From the NCBI RefSeq assembly GCF_030643805.1, contig NZ_CP094656.1, positions 2,046,001 through 2,110,000 on the forward strand: DNA of 64,000 nucleotides, given 5' to 3'. A program made the translations under genes and the position numbers. Below, one piece after another: positions 46,554 to 54,076 of the stretch; positions within the stretch are counted from its first letter, which is position 1, and every line of letters starts with the position of its first letter. The notes under the pieces were generated by a model that saw nothing but the letters and a program-made list of their open reading frames with translations, had not been told where the DNA came from and did not search any database. The DNA is from Alkalihalobacillus sp. AL-G (lineage in GTDB: Bacteria; Bacillota; Bacilli; Bacillales; Fictibacillaceae).

Positions 46554-46805
46554 ATGATACGTAGGTTAAATGGTGACTACATATCGTATATTAGAAATCG
46601 GAAAATTTGCTTAACTTATCTTTATGAGGATATCGGAGAACTAAGTATTAATAATAAAGTCATCGCCAAGTGTCCCTATTCGTATACAAAAGCTGCAATC
46701 GAGAGAATTGAAAATAAGATGCGTGCCCAAAAAGTGTATGTACCCGACGATGAAATTTTATTCAGAGAATTAAAGGTAGGTACATTGATCAACTTCACGG
46801 TCTAA
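46554..46805 (+). CDS. Uncharacterised 83-residue protein
   Basis: Starts at ATG 46554 (a GTG at 46545 overlaps the ribosome-binding region), 12 bp after the sortase gene, so probably cotranscribed with it. Small alpha/beta protein with one Cys, no signal or membrane segment. Family not recognised. Confidence 0.65.
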   Translation: MIRRLNGDYISYIRNRKICLTYLYEDIGELSINNKVIAKCPYSYTKAAIERIENKMRAQKVYVPDDEILFRELKVGTLINFTV

Positions 46806-46845
46806 AGATTAATATTTCTTTTTCCAAGTGAAAGGGGAAGGAACG

Positions 46846-47151
46846 GTGAATTTAGGAGATATGATTCGACAATTAAGGATGCAGCAAAGATTGTCCATTA
46901 TAGAATTAGCAAAACGAACCCATGTATCAGAAGCATACATCTTAAATATAGAGTCTGGTAAAATAACGAATCCATCTTTTTTTAACATGTTGAAAATTGC
47001 ACGGGAACTGAATCTGGATGTTTACGAGTTAGAAGATTTATATATCGATCCTGATTGGATATCACTCATGGAAGAGGCTCGGGGAATAGGGTTATCTTCT
47101 ATAGAAGTCCGGCAATTCCTTCAGGCACATATGGCAGAATTAACAAAATAA
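46846..47151 (+). CDS. SlrR/SinR-like regulator
   Basis: 101 residues from GTG 46846 behind AAGGGGAAGG. An N-terminal Xre helix-turn-helix (IRQLRMQQRLSIIELAKRTHVSEAYILNIE) is followed by a SinI/SinR-type dimerisation helix pair (DPDWISLMEEARGIGLSSIEVRQFL). The latter resembles SinI as much as SinR, so it could both bind DNA and titrate SinR, as SlrR does. It is convergent with sinR and downstream of the sortase genes. Confidence 0.82.
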   Translation: MNLGDMIRQLRMQQRLSIIELAKRTHVSEAYILNIESGKITNPSFFNMLKIARELNLDVYELEDLYIDPDWISLMEEARGIGLSSIEVRQFLQAHMAELTK

Positions 47152-47195
47152 AAAGCACCGCGAACAGAGAACTGTTGGCAGTGCTTTAATTATTT
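47151..47195. terminator. Bidirectional terminator between the SlrR-like gene and sinR
   Basis: AAAGCAC (47151-47157) pairs with GTGCTTT (47180-47186), with an inner AACAG/CTGTT stem. Confidence 0.75.
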
Positions 47196-47518
47196 TCTTG
47201 TTCTTTCTTCCATTTATTATATTCCAGAAAGTTTTTGAATTCATCCTTGGACACACCAGACTGCATCGCTTCTTGAACCAGATCAAGCCAATCCTCATCG
47301 AGATCATCCGCCTCACTATCAACCAAGTCATGCAAGAGGTTATCTACGGATATATCTAAAACGTTCGATACTTTTTCTAAAAACTGAATTGAGGGGTTTG
47401 ATTGTAAGTTTCGTTCAATCGAACTTAAGTAGGACTTAGCGACTCCAGCTCGATCCGCAAGCTCTGATAGAGAAATTCCTTTTTCTTTTCTGTAGTGTTT
47501 AAGACGTTCCCCAATCAT
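47186..47518 (-). CDS. sinR: Master biofilm repressor SinR
   Basis: 110 residues from ATG 47516-47518, six bases after AAGGAG. The Xre HTH (MIGERLKHYRKEKGISLSELAD..GVAKSYLSSIERNLQSNPSI) matches SinR closely, and the C-terminal DEDWLDLVQEAMQSGVSKDEFKNFLEY is the dimerisation/SinI-binding domain. SinR represses matrix operons. It follows sinI on the same strand and also has its own promoter. Confidence 0.95.
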   Translation of the reverse strand: MIGERLKHYRKEKGISLSELADRAGVAKSYLSSIERNLQSNPSIQFLEKVSNVLDISVDNLLHDLVDSEADDLDEDWLDLVQEAMQSGVSKDEFKNFLEYNKWKKEQENN

Positions 47519-47559
47519 AATTGACTCCTTCAGGTTATATGACAATTCTCTTTAATGCT

Positions 47560-47568
47560 ATTATACCA
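47560..47568 (-). promoter_or_regulatory. Extended -10 promoter for sinR
   Basis: TGGTATAAT on the minus strand, about 42 bp upstream of the sinR start and between sinI and sinR. The -35 is poor. It would give constitutive SinR independent of the sinI promoter, as in B. subtilis. Confidence 0.6.
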
Positions 47569-47602
47569 TAAAAATTCTGAAAATAGGCTATGTAATGATG
47601 AA

Positions 47603-47749
47603 TTACACCTTTGGTTGTATAGCTTTTAGACTGAACTTTTGCTGGAAAAATGCTCTTACTTCAGTTTTCGTCATACCAGCCTGTTTTGCGACCTTCATAA
47701 GTTCGACCCATTCGTGATCTAACTTCACTTGTTTGAACTGTTTTTCCAT
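47603..47749 (-). CDS. sinI: SinR antagonist SinI
   Basis: 48 residues from ATG 47747-47749, preceded by AGGGGG about 6-9 bases upstream. The frame is open further upstream, but that part is riboswitch sequence. The core LDHEWVELMKVAKQAGMTKTEVRAFF matches the SinI helices that replace one SinR in the dimer. SinI therefore derepresses tapA-sipW-tasA. Its leader contains a cyclic-di-GMP aptamer. Confidence 0.93.
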   Translation of the reverse strand: MEKQFKQVKLDHEWVELMKVAKQAGMTKTEVRAFFQQKFSLKAIQPKV

Positions 47750-47787
47750 ACCAACGATTCCCCCTAAAAGTATCATGCCTCTTGGTA
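47749..47787 (-). promoter_or_regulatory. Predicted expression platform of the sinI riboswitch
   Basis: TACCAA (47782-47787, part of the aptamer P1 3' strand) can pair with TTGGTA (47749-47754), which runs into the sinI ATG and traps the AGGGGG site in the loop. Ligand-stabilised P1 would free the start. There is no T-run, so control should be translational and switched ON by ligand. Folding inferred by eye. Confidence 0.65.
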
Positions 47788-47868
47788 GCCCAGCCGTCCT
47801 AGTACAAAGACCGTAGATCTGTGACTTTGCGTCCCCGCCTTTCAACGAGTTTGCCTTTTACAAAAGGG
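47778..47868 (-). promoter_or_regulatory. Cyclic-di-GMP-I (GEMM-I) riboswitch upstream of sinI
   Basis: On the minus strand: GGCAAAC, then a helix CTCGTT/GGCGGG closed by a GAAA tetraloop, GGACGCAAAG, then the second arm ending CGGCTGGGCTACC. These are the invariant parts of GEMM-I. P1 is formed by CCCTTTTGTA (about 47859-47868) and TACCAAGAGG (47778-47787). The guanine at the position that reads the second ligand base is kept, so c-di-GMP rather than cGAMP. The sinI start lies 28 nt downstream. Confidence 0.93.
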
Positions 47869-48007
47869 GTTACCCCATCACCACATTATCAATTTTAGTA
47901 CTATCATCCTTAAATGTTTGTAAAATTGTGAAAAAAATTAGTTCTATTTTTGTCTAAATCTAGGTTAACCACGACTAAGTTCCTGTATATATGGAAAAAT
48001 AATCAAC

Positions 48008-48036
48008 TTTACAAACCGCACAAACCTCGATATAAT
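48008..48036 (+). promoter_or_regulatory. Sigma-A promoter of the 6S-like RNA
   Basis: TTTACA (48008-48013), 17-bp spacer, TATAAT (48031-48036). Transcription would start at about 48042, at the 5' end of the predicted terminal helix. Confidence 0.85.
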
Positions 48037-48041
48037 AAAAT

Positions 48042-48219
48042 TCCTGCATTGTTAGTGACACGTTTATGTCTTAAACCGATGACATGACAAAGGGAACCTT
48101 AAATTTCAGTCTAGACGTCAAGCCGCTCATTCGGATTGCGGAAGACGAACGGATTGATGCGGGTACCCACCTGCTAATGTGGGTTTATGAGTCATGAAGT
48201 GTCACGGCAAGTGCGGGAT
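48042..48219 (+). ncRNA. ssrS: Probable 6S RNA
   Basis: An approximately 178-nt RNA with no reading frame. Its ends pair in a long helix: TCCTGCATT (48042-48050) and GTGACAC (48055-48061) with GTGTCAC (48199-48205) and AAGTGCGGGA (48209-48218). Inside, AAACC pairs with GGTTT, then comes a large open region and an arm with CCGC/GCGG. A small ACCCAC/GTGGGT hairpin lies on the 3' side. A rod with closed terminal helix, central bubble and small 3' hairpin is the 6S RNA plan. 6S RNA binds sigma-A RNA polymerase. The identity is by fold and size, not by homology search. Confidence 0.65.
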
Positions 48220-48236
48220 ACATATAGGTTTTACTT

Positions 48237-48280
48237 GAGAGGCTGACACGGTGTAACACAACGAGTCGGTCTCTCTTTTC
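48237..48280 (+). terminator. Terminator of the 6S-like RNA
   Basis: GAGAGGCTGAC (48237-48247) pairs with GTCGGTCTCTC (48265-48275), followed by TTTT. Confidence 0.85.
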
Positions 48281-48333
48281 AATTTATGCTAAAATAAGTG
48301 TAGACTGATTTTTCGGGTAAAGGGGTAAAAAAA

Positions 48334-49209
48334 ATGGGAAACCGGTTATTATTGATTGATGGCTTTAACTTATTGAGTCGGTGTTATTTTGCGACAAGCT
48401 ATGGAAAAGAAAATCATGAATTACCAAAGAACAGTGCAGGACTTTACACGAACGCACTTCGAGTTAACATACAAAAATTGTGGAACCTCATTGAAAAATA
48501 TGAGCCGTCACATTTATTGGTCGCTTGGGATGTAAAACGGGAGGAAACGATTCGAAAGCAGCGGTTTCAGGATTATAAGGATACTCGAAATGAGCTACCC
48601 GAACCGTTGATCCAACAGTATAACACCTTAACGGAATTGTTCGATACCGTTGGTGTCACCCAAATGACATTAAGCCCGTATGAGGCGGATGACATTATCG
48701 GAACGCTGTCTCGCCGCTGGTCGGATGAAATGGATGGCGATTGTTATATTTATAGTAATGATCGTGATCTACTGCAACTGATCACAGGTAAAGTATCACA
48801 AATCATCGCGAAAAAGAAGGAAGAAAATGCCTACACGTTGAAGCACTTCAGTGATGAGTATGGAATCCACCCTTCTCAATGGATTGACGTAAAGGCGTTG
48901 CTTGGGGATAAAAGTGATAACATTCCAGGTATCCACGGTGTCGGGGAAAAGGCGGCGCTTCCGCTTATACAGCAATACGGAAATGTCGAAGCAATTTATG
49001 AAGAAGAGGAAATCGATCCACTCTTTAAACGGTACCGAAAAAAAATTGCAGAGGGCAGAGAAATGGCGTTTTTAAGTAAAGAGCTTGTCACCATTTACAC
49101 AGACATTCCAGTTCTGATGGAGTCCCCTTGGGATGGTTATTCATTACAGCTTGATCAAGAAAAGCTGAAGGAAGAACTAGAACGTCTCGAACTGAGGATT
49201 CGAATGTAA
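48334..49209 (+). CDS. ypcP: 5'-3' exonuclease YpcP
   Basis: 291 residues from ATG 48334 behind AAAGGGG. A stand-alone version of the DNA polymerase I 5' nuclease domain: LLIDGFNLLSRCYF with the first metal Asp, YEADDIIGTL, SNDRDLLQLI, and the helix-hairpin-helix LGDKSDNIPGIHGVGEKAA. Likely RNA primer or flap removal. Homologous to B. subtilis YpcP (Fen-type). Confidence 0.93.
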   Translation: MGNRLLLIDGFNLLSRCYFATSYGKENHELPKNSAGLYTNALRVNIQKLWNLIEKYEPSHLLVAWDVKREETIRKQRFQDYKDTRNELPEPLIQQYNTLTELFDTVGVTQMTLSPYEADDIIGTLSRRWSDEMDGDCYIYSNDRDLLQLITGKVSQIIAKKKEENAYTLKHFSDEYGIHPSQWIDVKALLGDKSDNIPGIHGVGEKAALPLIQQYGNVEAIYEEEEIDPLFKRYRKKIAEGREMAFLSKELVTIYTDIPVLMESPWDGYSLQLDQEKLKEELERLELRIRM

Positions 49210-49261
49210 CAATGATGCCGTATCAATAGATGTTTGTTGATGCGGTTTGTTATGTCACTAC

Positions 49262-49550
49262 TGGTGCGAACTGTCGGTTTGAAGAGTTTATGGTAATGGT
49301 TTGAAGCGAAAACCGGATCAAATGGTCGGTATGAAGAGTTCATGACGAGGTATAGCGCGGTAAACTGATGCAATTGTCCACTTGAAGGGCTTATGGAGAC
49401 AGTTTAGAGCAGAAATCGGAGTCAACTGTCCGCATGAAACGTCCATGTAGACAGTTTGTAGCGAAAAATTGATGCAACAGTCCGCTTGAATGGCCCATGT
49501 AGACATTTTACATAGGAAAAACGATTCAACAGTCCTCATGACCACGATTA
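49262..49550. repeat. Second tandem array of 52-bp repeats, 6 units
   Basis: Units begin at 49267, 49319, 49371, 49423, 49475 and 49527, an exact 52-bp period with degenerate sequence (CAACTGTCCGCTTGAA.., CCATGTAGACAGTTT.., GCGAAAAATTGATG). It fills the 370-bp gap between convergent ypcP and ypeP. Sequence differs from the 8076-8620 array, but the period is the same. Confidence 0.9.
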
Positions 49551-49578
49551 CCACGGGATAATCCCCATCTCCACGGAT

Positions 49579-49971
49579 TTAGCGATTCATCTGAATCGCT
49601 TTTCGGGCTAATTCATCTGCGTTTTTGTTTTGAGAGCTTGGGATCCATTTTATAAAAAAGAGGTCGAGCTCATCTTTCAAAAACAAGACTTGCTGTAAGA
49701 GAGGTTGGTATAGGTTTTTCTTAACGTATTCTTTTTCGACCGCCTGTTCTACCAACTGGGAATCCGTACGGAACGAAACGACCTTGTAGCCTTTTTCAAT
49801 GCAAATGGTCAGTCCATGGATCAATGCGAGATATTCGGCTTCATGGTTGGTCATGATACCGATCGGGACTGAATACGTTTCTGGTCCTGTAGAGAGGCCT
49901 TTTATAAAGATTCCGGCACCGGAAGGACCTGGGTTGCCTGAGCTTGCACCATCAATATAGATTTCAATCAA
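49579..49971 (-). CDS. ypeP: RNase HI-like protein YpeP
   Basis: 130 residues from TTG 49969-49971, behind AGGTGA. RNase H fold: IYIDGASSGNPGPSGAG (first Asp), the Glu in NHEAEYLAL, RTDSQLVEQ (Asp), and a final Asp in NADELARKA, so all four catalytic acids are kept. Assigned as YpeP by sequence type and by adjacency to ypcP. Confidence 0.9.
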   Translation of the reverse strand: MIEIYIDGASSGNPGPSGAGIFIKGLSTGPETYSVPIGIMTNHEAEYLALIHGLTICIEKGYKVVSFRTDSQLVEQAVEKEYVKKNLYQPLLQQVLFLKDELDLFFIKWIPSSQNKNADELARKAIQMNR

Positions 49972-50112
49972 TGCTTTTCACCTGCTTTGATAAGGTTGCT
50001 AACGATATTGTAGCACAGAAGACGTGAAAGTATTACGAAATGCGATAGCTGGAAACACCCACTTGTATGAATTAGAGTATTCGAATTTTTATATAAAGGG
50101 AGGTTCTCAAAC

Positions 50113-50646
50113 ATGAGACTATCTGACAAAAGAATCATCGCTTTTGTTGAGAATGATTTTGAAGATTTGGAAATGTGGTATCCTGTGTTGCGATTACGTG
50201 AAGAGGGTGCAACTGTTCATGTGGTCGGCGATCAAGAAAATAAGGAATACAAAGGTAAGTATGGTGTTCCTATTGTTTCAGACTATAGTTACCACGATGT
50301 TAATTACCTAGAGTACGACGCGGTGCTTGTTCCGGGTGGTTGGGCACCTGACAAACTCCGTCGAGACGCGAAAATCATCGAGATTGTCCAGTTTATGAAC
50401 GATCAGAAGCGGGTCATCGGTCAAATTTGCCACGCTGGTTGGGTCCTTATTTCGGCTGGGATTCTTCAGGGTAAAAAGGTTACAAGTACACCTGGGATTA
50501 AGGATGATATGATGAACGCGGGGGCTGAGTGGTCGGATGATTCGGTTGTTGTCGATGGCCACATCGTTTCAAGCAGACGCCCACCTGATTTACCTGATTA
50601 TTTAAAAGAACTGATCAACGTGATCGAGAATAACAATGGAAAATAA
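50113..50646 (+). CDS. DJ-1/PfpI-family protein
   Basis: 177 residues from ATG 50113 behind AGGGAGG. PfpI/DJ-1 fold with the nucleophile Cys in GQICHAGW and a conserved Glu region near DFEDLEMWYP. Similar to B. subtilis YfkM and YraA, general stress proteins linked to methylglyoxal or protein deglycation damage. The exact activity is not readable. Confidence 0.9.
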   Translation: MRLSDKRIIAFVENDFEDLEMWYPVLRLREEGATVHVVGDQENKEYKGKYGVPIVSDYSYHDVNYLEYDAVLVPGGWAPDKLRRDAKIIEIVQFMNDQKRVIGQICHAGWVLISAGILQGKKVTSTPGIKDDMMNAGAEWSDDSVVVDGHIVSSRRPPDLPDYLKELINVIENNNGK

Positions 50647-50891
50647 TTTAAACATGAAATTTTAAACAGGATTTTCATAAGAGGGGTCTAATCCTTGCTC
50701 TGAAGCTTGTTTTAATAGGAGCTGGTTTGACTCCCTCGTTTTTGTGTTTTTCCTGGGTAGAGGATAGACAGTTGCAGCATACATTGTTAAAAACGGATGT
50801 TTAAAGATAGAGTTTTAGCATTGCCGATTTCGCAATAAAATGAGAAATAAATGAGATACTATAGGAACAAGAAGAACCAGGAGTGAATGGT

Positions 50892-51086
50892 ATGGAGCGA
50901 AGGGTTGTGACAAAGGAAATCGAATGGACGTTGAACACGTATTGCCGGGAGTGTTTTGTCCGTGATGCGTTTAAAAAGGATTACGGAAAAAACTTTTCGC
51001 AGCGATTTTGTAATCGTGATTGCTCAATCGGACAACGTCTACAGAAACTTGGAGAATCACTTTCATCTAAACAAATGGAGAAATAA
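50892..51086 (+). CDS. Zinc-finger domain protein (zf-C2HCIx2C type)
   Basis: 64 residues from ATG 50892, eight bases after AGGAG. Conserved pattern YCRECFVRDAF..FC.RDCSIG with four cysteines, as in small Bacillus proteins such as YpeQ, which also neighbour ypeP. Function unknown; metal binding is likely. Confidence 0.8.
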   Translation: MERRVVTKEIEWTLNTYCRECFVRDAFKKDYGKNFSQRFCNRDCSIGQRLQKLGESLSSKQMEK

Positions 51087-51173
51087 TCGTTTCGCCCGTA
51101 ATACCCCCTGTATTTTCTGAATAATATGGTAAAATGAACTCATCAATACTTTTAAGGGTAGGGCGAAAGACAT

Positions 51174-51473
51174 ATGCATGTTCAATCGACTGGGGAGTAT
51201 ATTCAGTTTTTAAGTAGCAAAGGGATTCATATGACAGAAGAGGATATCGGTTTTATTTATTTTGGAAAAAAGTATACAGATTCAGCCGAGGAAGTGGTGA
51301 ATACTGCAATCGAAACAACGCTGAAGGTCCAGGTCAGCTTTGATGGCAGTTATTATGTAGCACTCCTTGAAGCGTTTAAAGAAGCTGGTGTGAAGGACAA
51401 TCACGGTGCCAAACGGTTTGTTCGCAACAGAATTGATTCAATCAACATACATACAAAGCACAGCATTTCTTAG
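51174..51473 (+). CDS. Conserved hypothetical protein
   Basis: 99 residues from ATG 51174. Soluble, helical, no cysteines. TEEDIGFIYFGKKYTDSAEEVVNTAI and AKRFVRNRIDS are the most distinctive stretches. It ends inside its own terminator hairpin. I do not recognise the family. It lies just before the HD hydrolase, which has its own ribosome-binding site. Confidence 0.75.
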   Translation: MHVQSTGEYIQFLSSKGIHMTEEDIGFIYFGKKYTDSAEEVVNTAIETTLKVQVSFDGSYYVALLEAFKEAGVKDNHGAKRFVRNRIDSINIHTKHSIS

Positions 51474-51487
51474 AGATGCTGTTTTTA
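51460..51487 (+). terminator. Terminator overlapping the stop of the 51174 gene
   Basis: ACAGCAT (51460-51466) pairs with ATGCTG (51476-51481), followed by TTTTT. Confidence 0.85.
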
Positions 51488-51600
51488 ACACGTTTAGAAA
51501 GTATCGAACATACTGTCTAAAGTATAAGGACAACTACTGCAAACGCGGTGCAAGGCTTGGCGTTTGCTATGTTTTTTTTATAAAATCGGAGGTCATTCAA

Positions 51601-52248
51601 GTGTCTAGAAAACAAGAAATCATCGAACAGATTAAAACTTTTGCTAAACAGAAGCTTAAAGGTGAGACGAGCGGGCATGATTGGTTCCATATTGAAAGGG
51701 TCCGAAAAATCGCAACCGATCTTTCGGAAAAAGAAGGCGCTGATTTGTTCATTTGCGAAGCAGCTGTCCTTCTTCATGATGTTATTGATGATAAACTCGT
51801 TAAGGATGAGGAGGCAGCTCTTCTCGAGGTGAAAAGATTGTTGTCGGAATTAAATGTAGAGGATGTAGAATCCGCTCATATCGTTGAGATCATAACGACG
51901 ATGTCCTTTAAGGGTGGTGGGAATCAGGAGATGCGAACGATTGAAGGAAAGGTTGTTCAGGATGCTGATCGACTGGATGCACTTGGTGCGATTGGGATTG
52001 CTCGAACCTTTATGTATGCGGGATCAAAGGGTCAACCGATGCATGAACCTGACCTTTCACCCCGTATGCATACAATGTCCAAGGAAGAATATCGAAGTGG
52101 TAAGAGTACGGCTATCAATCATTTTTATGAAAAATTGTTTCAACTTAAAGACCGGATCAATACGGAGGCTGGATTAAAAATCGCTGAAGAACGTCACCGT
52201 TACATGGAGACCTTCATTAATGCGTTTTTAGAGGAATGGAAAAAATAA
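51601..52248 (+). CDS. ypgQ: HD-domain phosphohydrolase YpgQ
   Basis: 215 residues from GTG 51601, seven bases after GGAGGT; the frame is open far upstream through the previous gene and its terminator. HD motifs: GHDWFHIERV (His), LLHDVIDDK (His-Asp) and QDADRLDALGAIG (Asp). Homologous to YpgQ, a metal-dependent nucleotide pyrophosphohydrolase. Confidence 0.92.
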   Translation: MSRKQEIIEQIKTFAKQKLKGETSGHDWFHIERVRKIATDLSEKEGADLFICEAAVLLHDVIDDKLVKDEEAALLEVKRLLSELNVEDVESAHIVEIITTMSFKGGGNQEMRTIEGKVVQDADRLDALGAIGIARTFMYAGSKGQPMHEPDLSPRMHTMSKEEYRSGKSTAINHFYEKLFQLKDRINTEAGLKIAEERHRYMETFINAFLEEWKK

Positions 52249-52312
52249 AATACACCCCCACCTTATGTTACATAAACTCACTGGCGGGGGCATCTCGTTT
52301 CTGCGTTAATTA

Positions 52313-52633
52313 TTATTCTGCAGGTCTCGGGCCAGCATCCATATTTGAACTGCTTTCTGTCATCATCGGCAGTACCGTTGCATCATCATGTACTCGAACC
52401 TGACACGATAAACGTAGTCCTTCCTGAATACCTTTTCGTGAGAAAGCTTCTTTTTCAATGTCTGTCAGATCACCAAAATCGCCTGCTACGACTTCCACTT
52501 TGCATGTCGTACACTTTGCTTTTCCACCACAGCGGTGGAGGATATCAATCCCGTTGTCTTCAAGGGCAAGTACGAGCTTTTTCCCTTGTTCCACTTCGAA
52601 TGTTCCATGATCAGGTACTGTCACTTTTGGCAT
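52313..52633 (-). CDS. [2Fe-2S] ferredoxin
   Basis: 106 residues from ATG 52631-52633 behind AAAGGAGG. Cluster ligands are in RCGGKAKCTTC and LSC, a plant-type ferredoxin fold. The C-terminal tail is variable. Electron carrier; redox partner not visible. It is convergent with ypgQ. Confidence 0.9.
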   Translation of the reverse strand: MPKVTVPDHGTFEVEQGKKLVLALEDNGIDILHRCGGKAKCTTCKVEVVAGDFGDLTDIEKEAFSRKGIQEGLRLSCQVRVHDDATVLPMMTESSSNMDAGPRPAE

Positions 52634-52767
52634 AATCCATCGTCCTCCTTTACAGGCTATCATAAATCAAGTTGCAAATCTGATAGTCTCAAAATCCTCT
52701 TCAGTATACTATAACACTTATTCGTTGGAGATATTATGAATGAGTTTGTTTCTGCAACTCAACAACG

Positions 52768-52884
52768 AGCGGTACTTGCACAAAAGTTACGAATTGTACC
52801 GAGGAAGCTTTCATCCCAGGATACTCTTGTAGACGCAGGTACACTTAAGCTAACCCTGAAAGATGCAGGTGCATGGGCTCTTGG
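52768..52884 (+). repeat. Family B repeat, copy 1
   Basis: About 115 bp with TACCGAGGAAGC..CATCC.AGGATA..CTTGTAGACGCAGGTACAC and a second GATGCAGGTGCA. The same sequence recurs inverted near 63630-63752. Non-coding, upstream of cvfB. Confidence 0.78.
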
Positions 52885-52958
52885 ATAATTATTGTACATC
52901 CTCTATAATGGGGTAGGATATATGTACAAAAGTATAAATTAAAGGGTGTATTGATGAC

Positions 52959-53822
52959 ATGAATTCGCTCAATCCTGGAACAACAGTTAATCTAATAGTA
53001 GAACGTAAGACGGAACTTGGTTACATATTGATGAACTCAAACCGTGAAGAGGTGTTTCTTCATAAATCGGAAGCCCCTGATGATATTCAGGAGAATCAAA
53101 AATTGAACGTATTTTTATACCAAGACCATCAAGGTAGGCTTGCCGCAACTGCGACGATGCCATTTATTGATATGAACAGTGTGGCATGGCTCGAGGTCGT
53201 TGGAGTCCAGCGCAAACTTGGTGTATTCGTTAACATCGGAATCAAAAAAGACGTTCTGCTTTCAAAGGATGATTTACCATATGATTGGGACAACTGGCCA
53301 AAAGAAGGGGATAAATTATATTGCGGTTTAAAACTGGATAAAAGAGGTCGCCTTTTTGCGGATTTAGCTACATATGAGGAGTTCGAAACGCTATCAGAAA
53401 CCGCTCCGGATACGATTCGAAATCAATATCTAGAAGGCTATGTGTATCGGTTTAATGAGGTTGGTGCCTTCATTCTTACAGATGACCGGTATATTGCTTT
53501 TCTTCATGAAGATGAAGCAGACAAAAAAGTGAGGCTGGGTCAACGTGTGCAAGTAAGGGTCACGTTTATTCGTGAGGATGGAAGGATCAATGTTTCTTTT
53601 AAAGCACCGAAAGAGATTGCCTATGAAGAGGACGCACAAAAACTACTCGACTATTTATCTGAGCATGATGGGTTTATGCCCTTTCATGACAAATCCTCAC
53701 CCGAAGAGATCAAGCAACAGTTTCAACTATCAAAAGCTGCATTCAAGCGGGCGCTCGGGAAGCTGATGAAGGATAAAAAAGTGGAGCAGACTGCGGATGG
53801 AACGAAATTAAAAGAACGATAA
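52959..53822 (+). CDS. cvfB: S1-like RNA-binding protein CvfB
   Basis: 287 residues from ATG 52959, behind AAAGGGTG. Consecutive S1-like OB domains (ERKTELGYILMN, VGVQRKLGVFVNIGI, VYRFNEVGAFILTDD) and a C-terminal winged-helix-like domain. Homologous to YitL/CvfB, which affects virulence and RNA stability in staphylococci. Confidence 0.92.
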   Translation: MNSLNPGTTVNLIVERKTELGYILMNSNREEVFLHKSEAPDDIQENQKLNVFLYQDHQGRLAATATMPFIDMNSVAWLEVVGVQRKLGVFVNIGIKKDVLLSKDDLPYDWDNWPKEGDKLYCGLKLDKRGRLFADLATYEEFETLSETAPDTIRNQYLEGYVYRFNEVGAFILTDDRYIAFLHEDEADKKVRLGQRVQVRVTFIREDGRINVSFKAPKEIAYEEDAQKLLDYLSEHDGFMPFHDKSSPEEIKQQFQLSKAAFKRALGKLMKDKKVEQTADGTKLKER

Positions 53823-53902
53823 GCATAGATGGTCATTTTTGCATGTGAAAGTGCTTTCATTTTTTACAGAGAATTGTTATCGTTGTAAAGGGAGCGTTAC
53901 GA

Positions 53903-54052
53903 ATGCGAACCAAACCGATCTGGCAAAAATGGTGGTTTTGGACAATCATCGTTGCTTTTCTATTGATTCAATTGCTTGTAACGAGCTTAAATGAAAAGCG
54001 CGATCCTGACCCGGAAATTTCGCCAACAGAGAACAATATACAAACACATTAA
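53903..54052 (+). CDS. Small single-pass membrane protein
   Basis: 49 residues from ATG 53903 behind AAAGGGAG. RTKPIWQKWWFW, then a hydrophobic segment (about 12-30) and an acidic tail. It sits 24 bp before fhs and could be cotranscribed. Function unknown. Confidence 0.65.
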   Translation: MRTKPIWQKWWFWTIIVAFLLIQLLVTSLNEKRDPDPEISPTENNIQTH

Positions 54053-54076
54053 TTCGGAGAGTGGAGGAACACGGAA

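Noticed and set aside
47750-47845. Longer SinI with an extra 32 residues
   Set aside because: The upstream part of the frame is the riboswitch and its linker; SinI homologues start near the internal Met.
47778-47868. 3',3'-cGAMP-specific variant of the riboswitch
   Set aside because: The discriminating base appears to be G as in c-di-GMP aptamers, judged by eye alignment to Vc2; binding data would settle it.
52250-52312. Strong terminator between ypgQ and ferredoxin
   Set aside because: CCCCC/GGGGG complementarity exists near 52253-52290, but the stem is short and no T-run follows on either strand.
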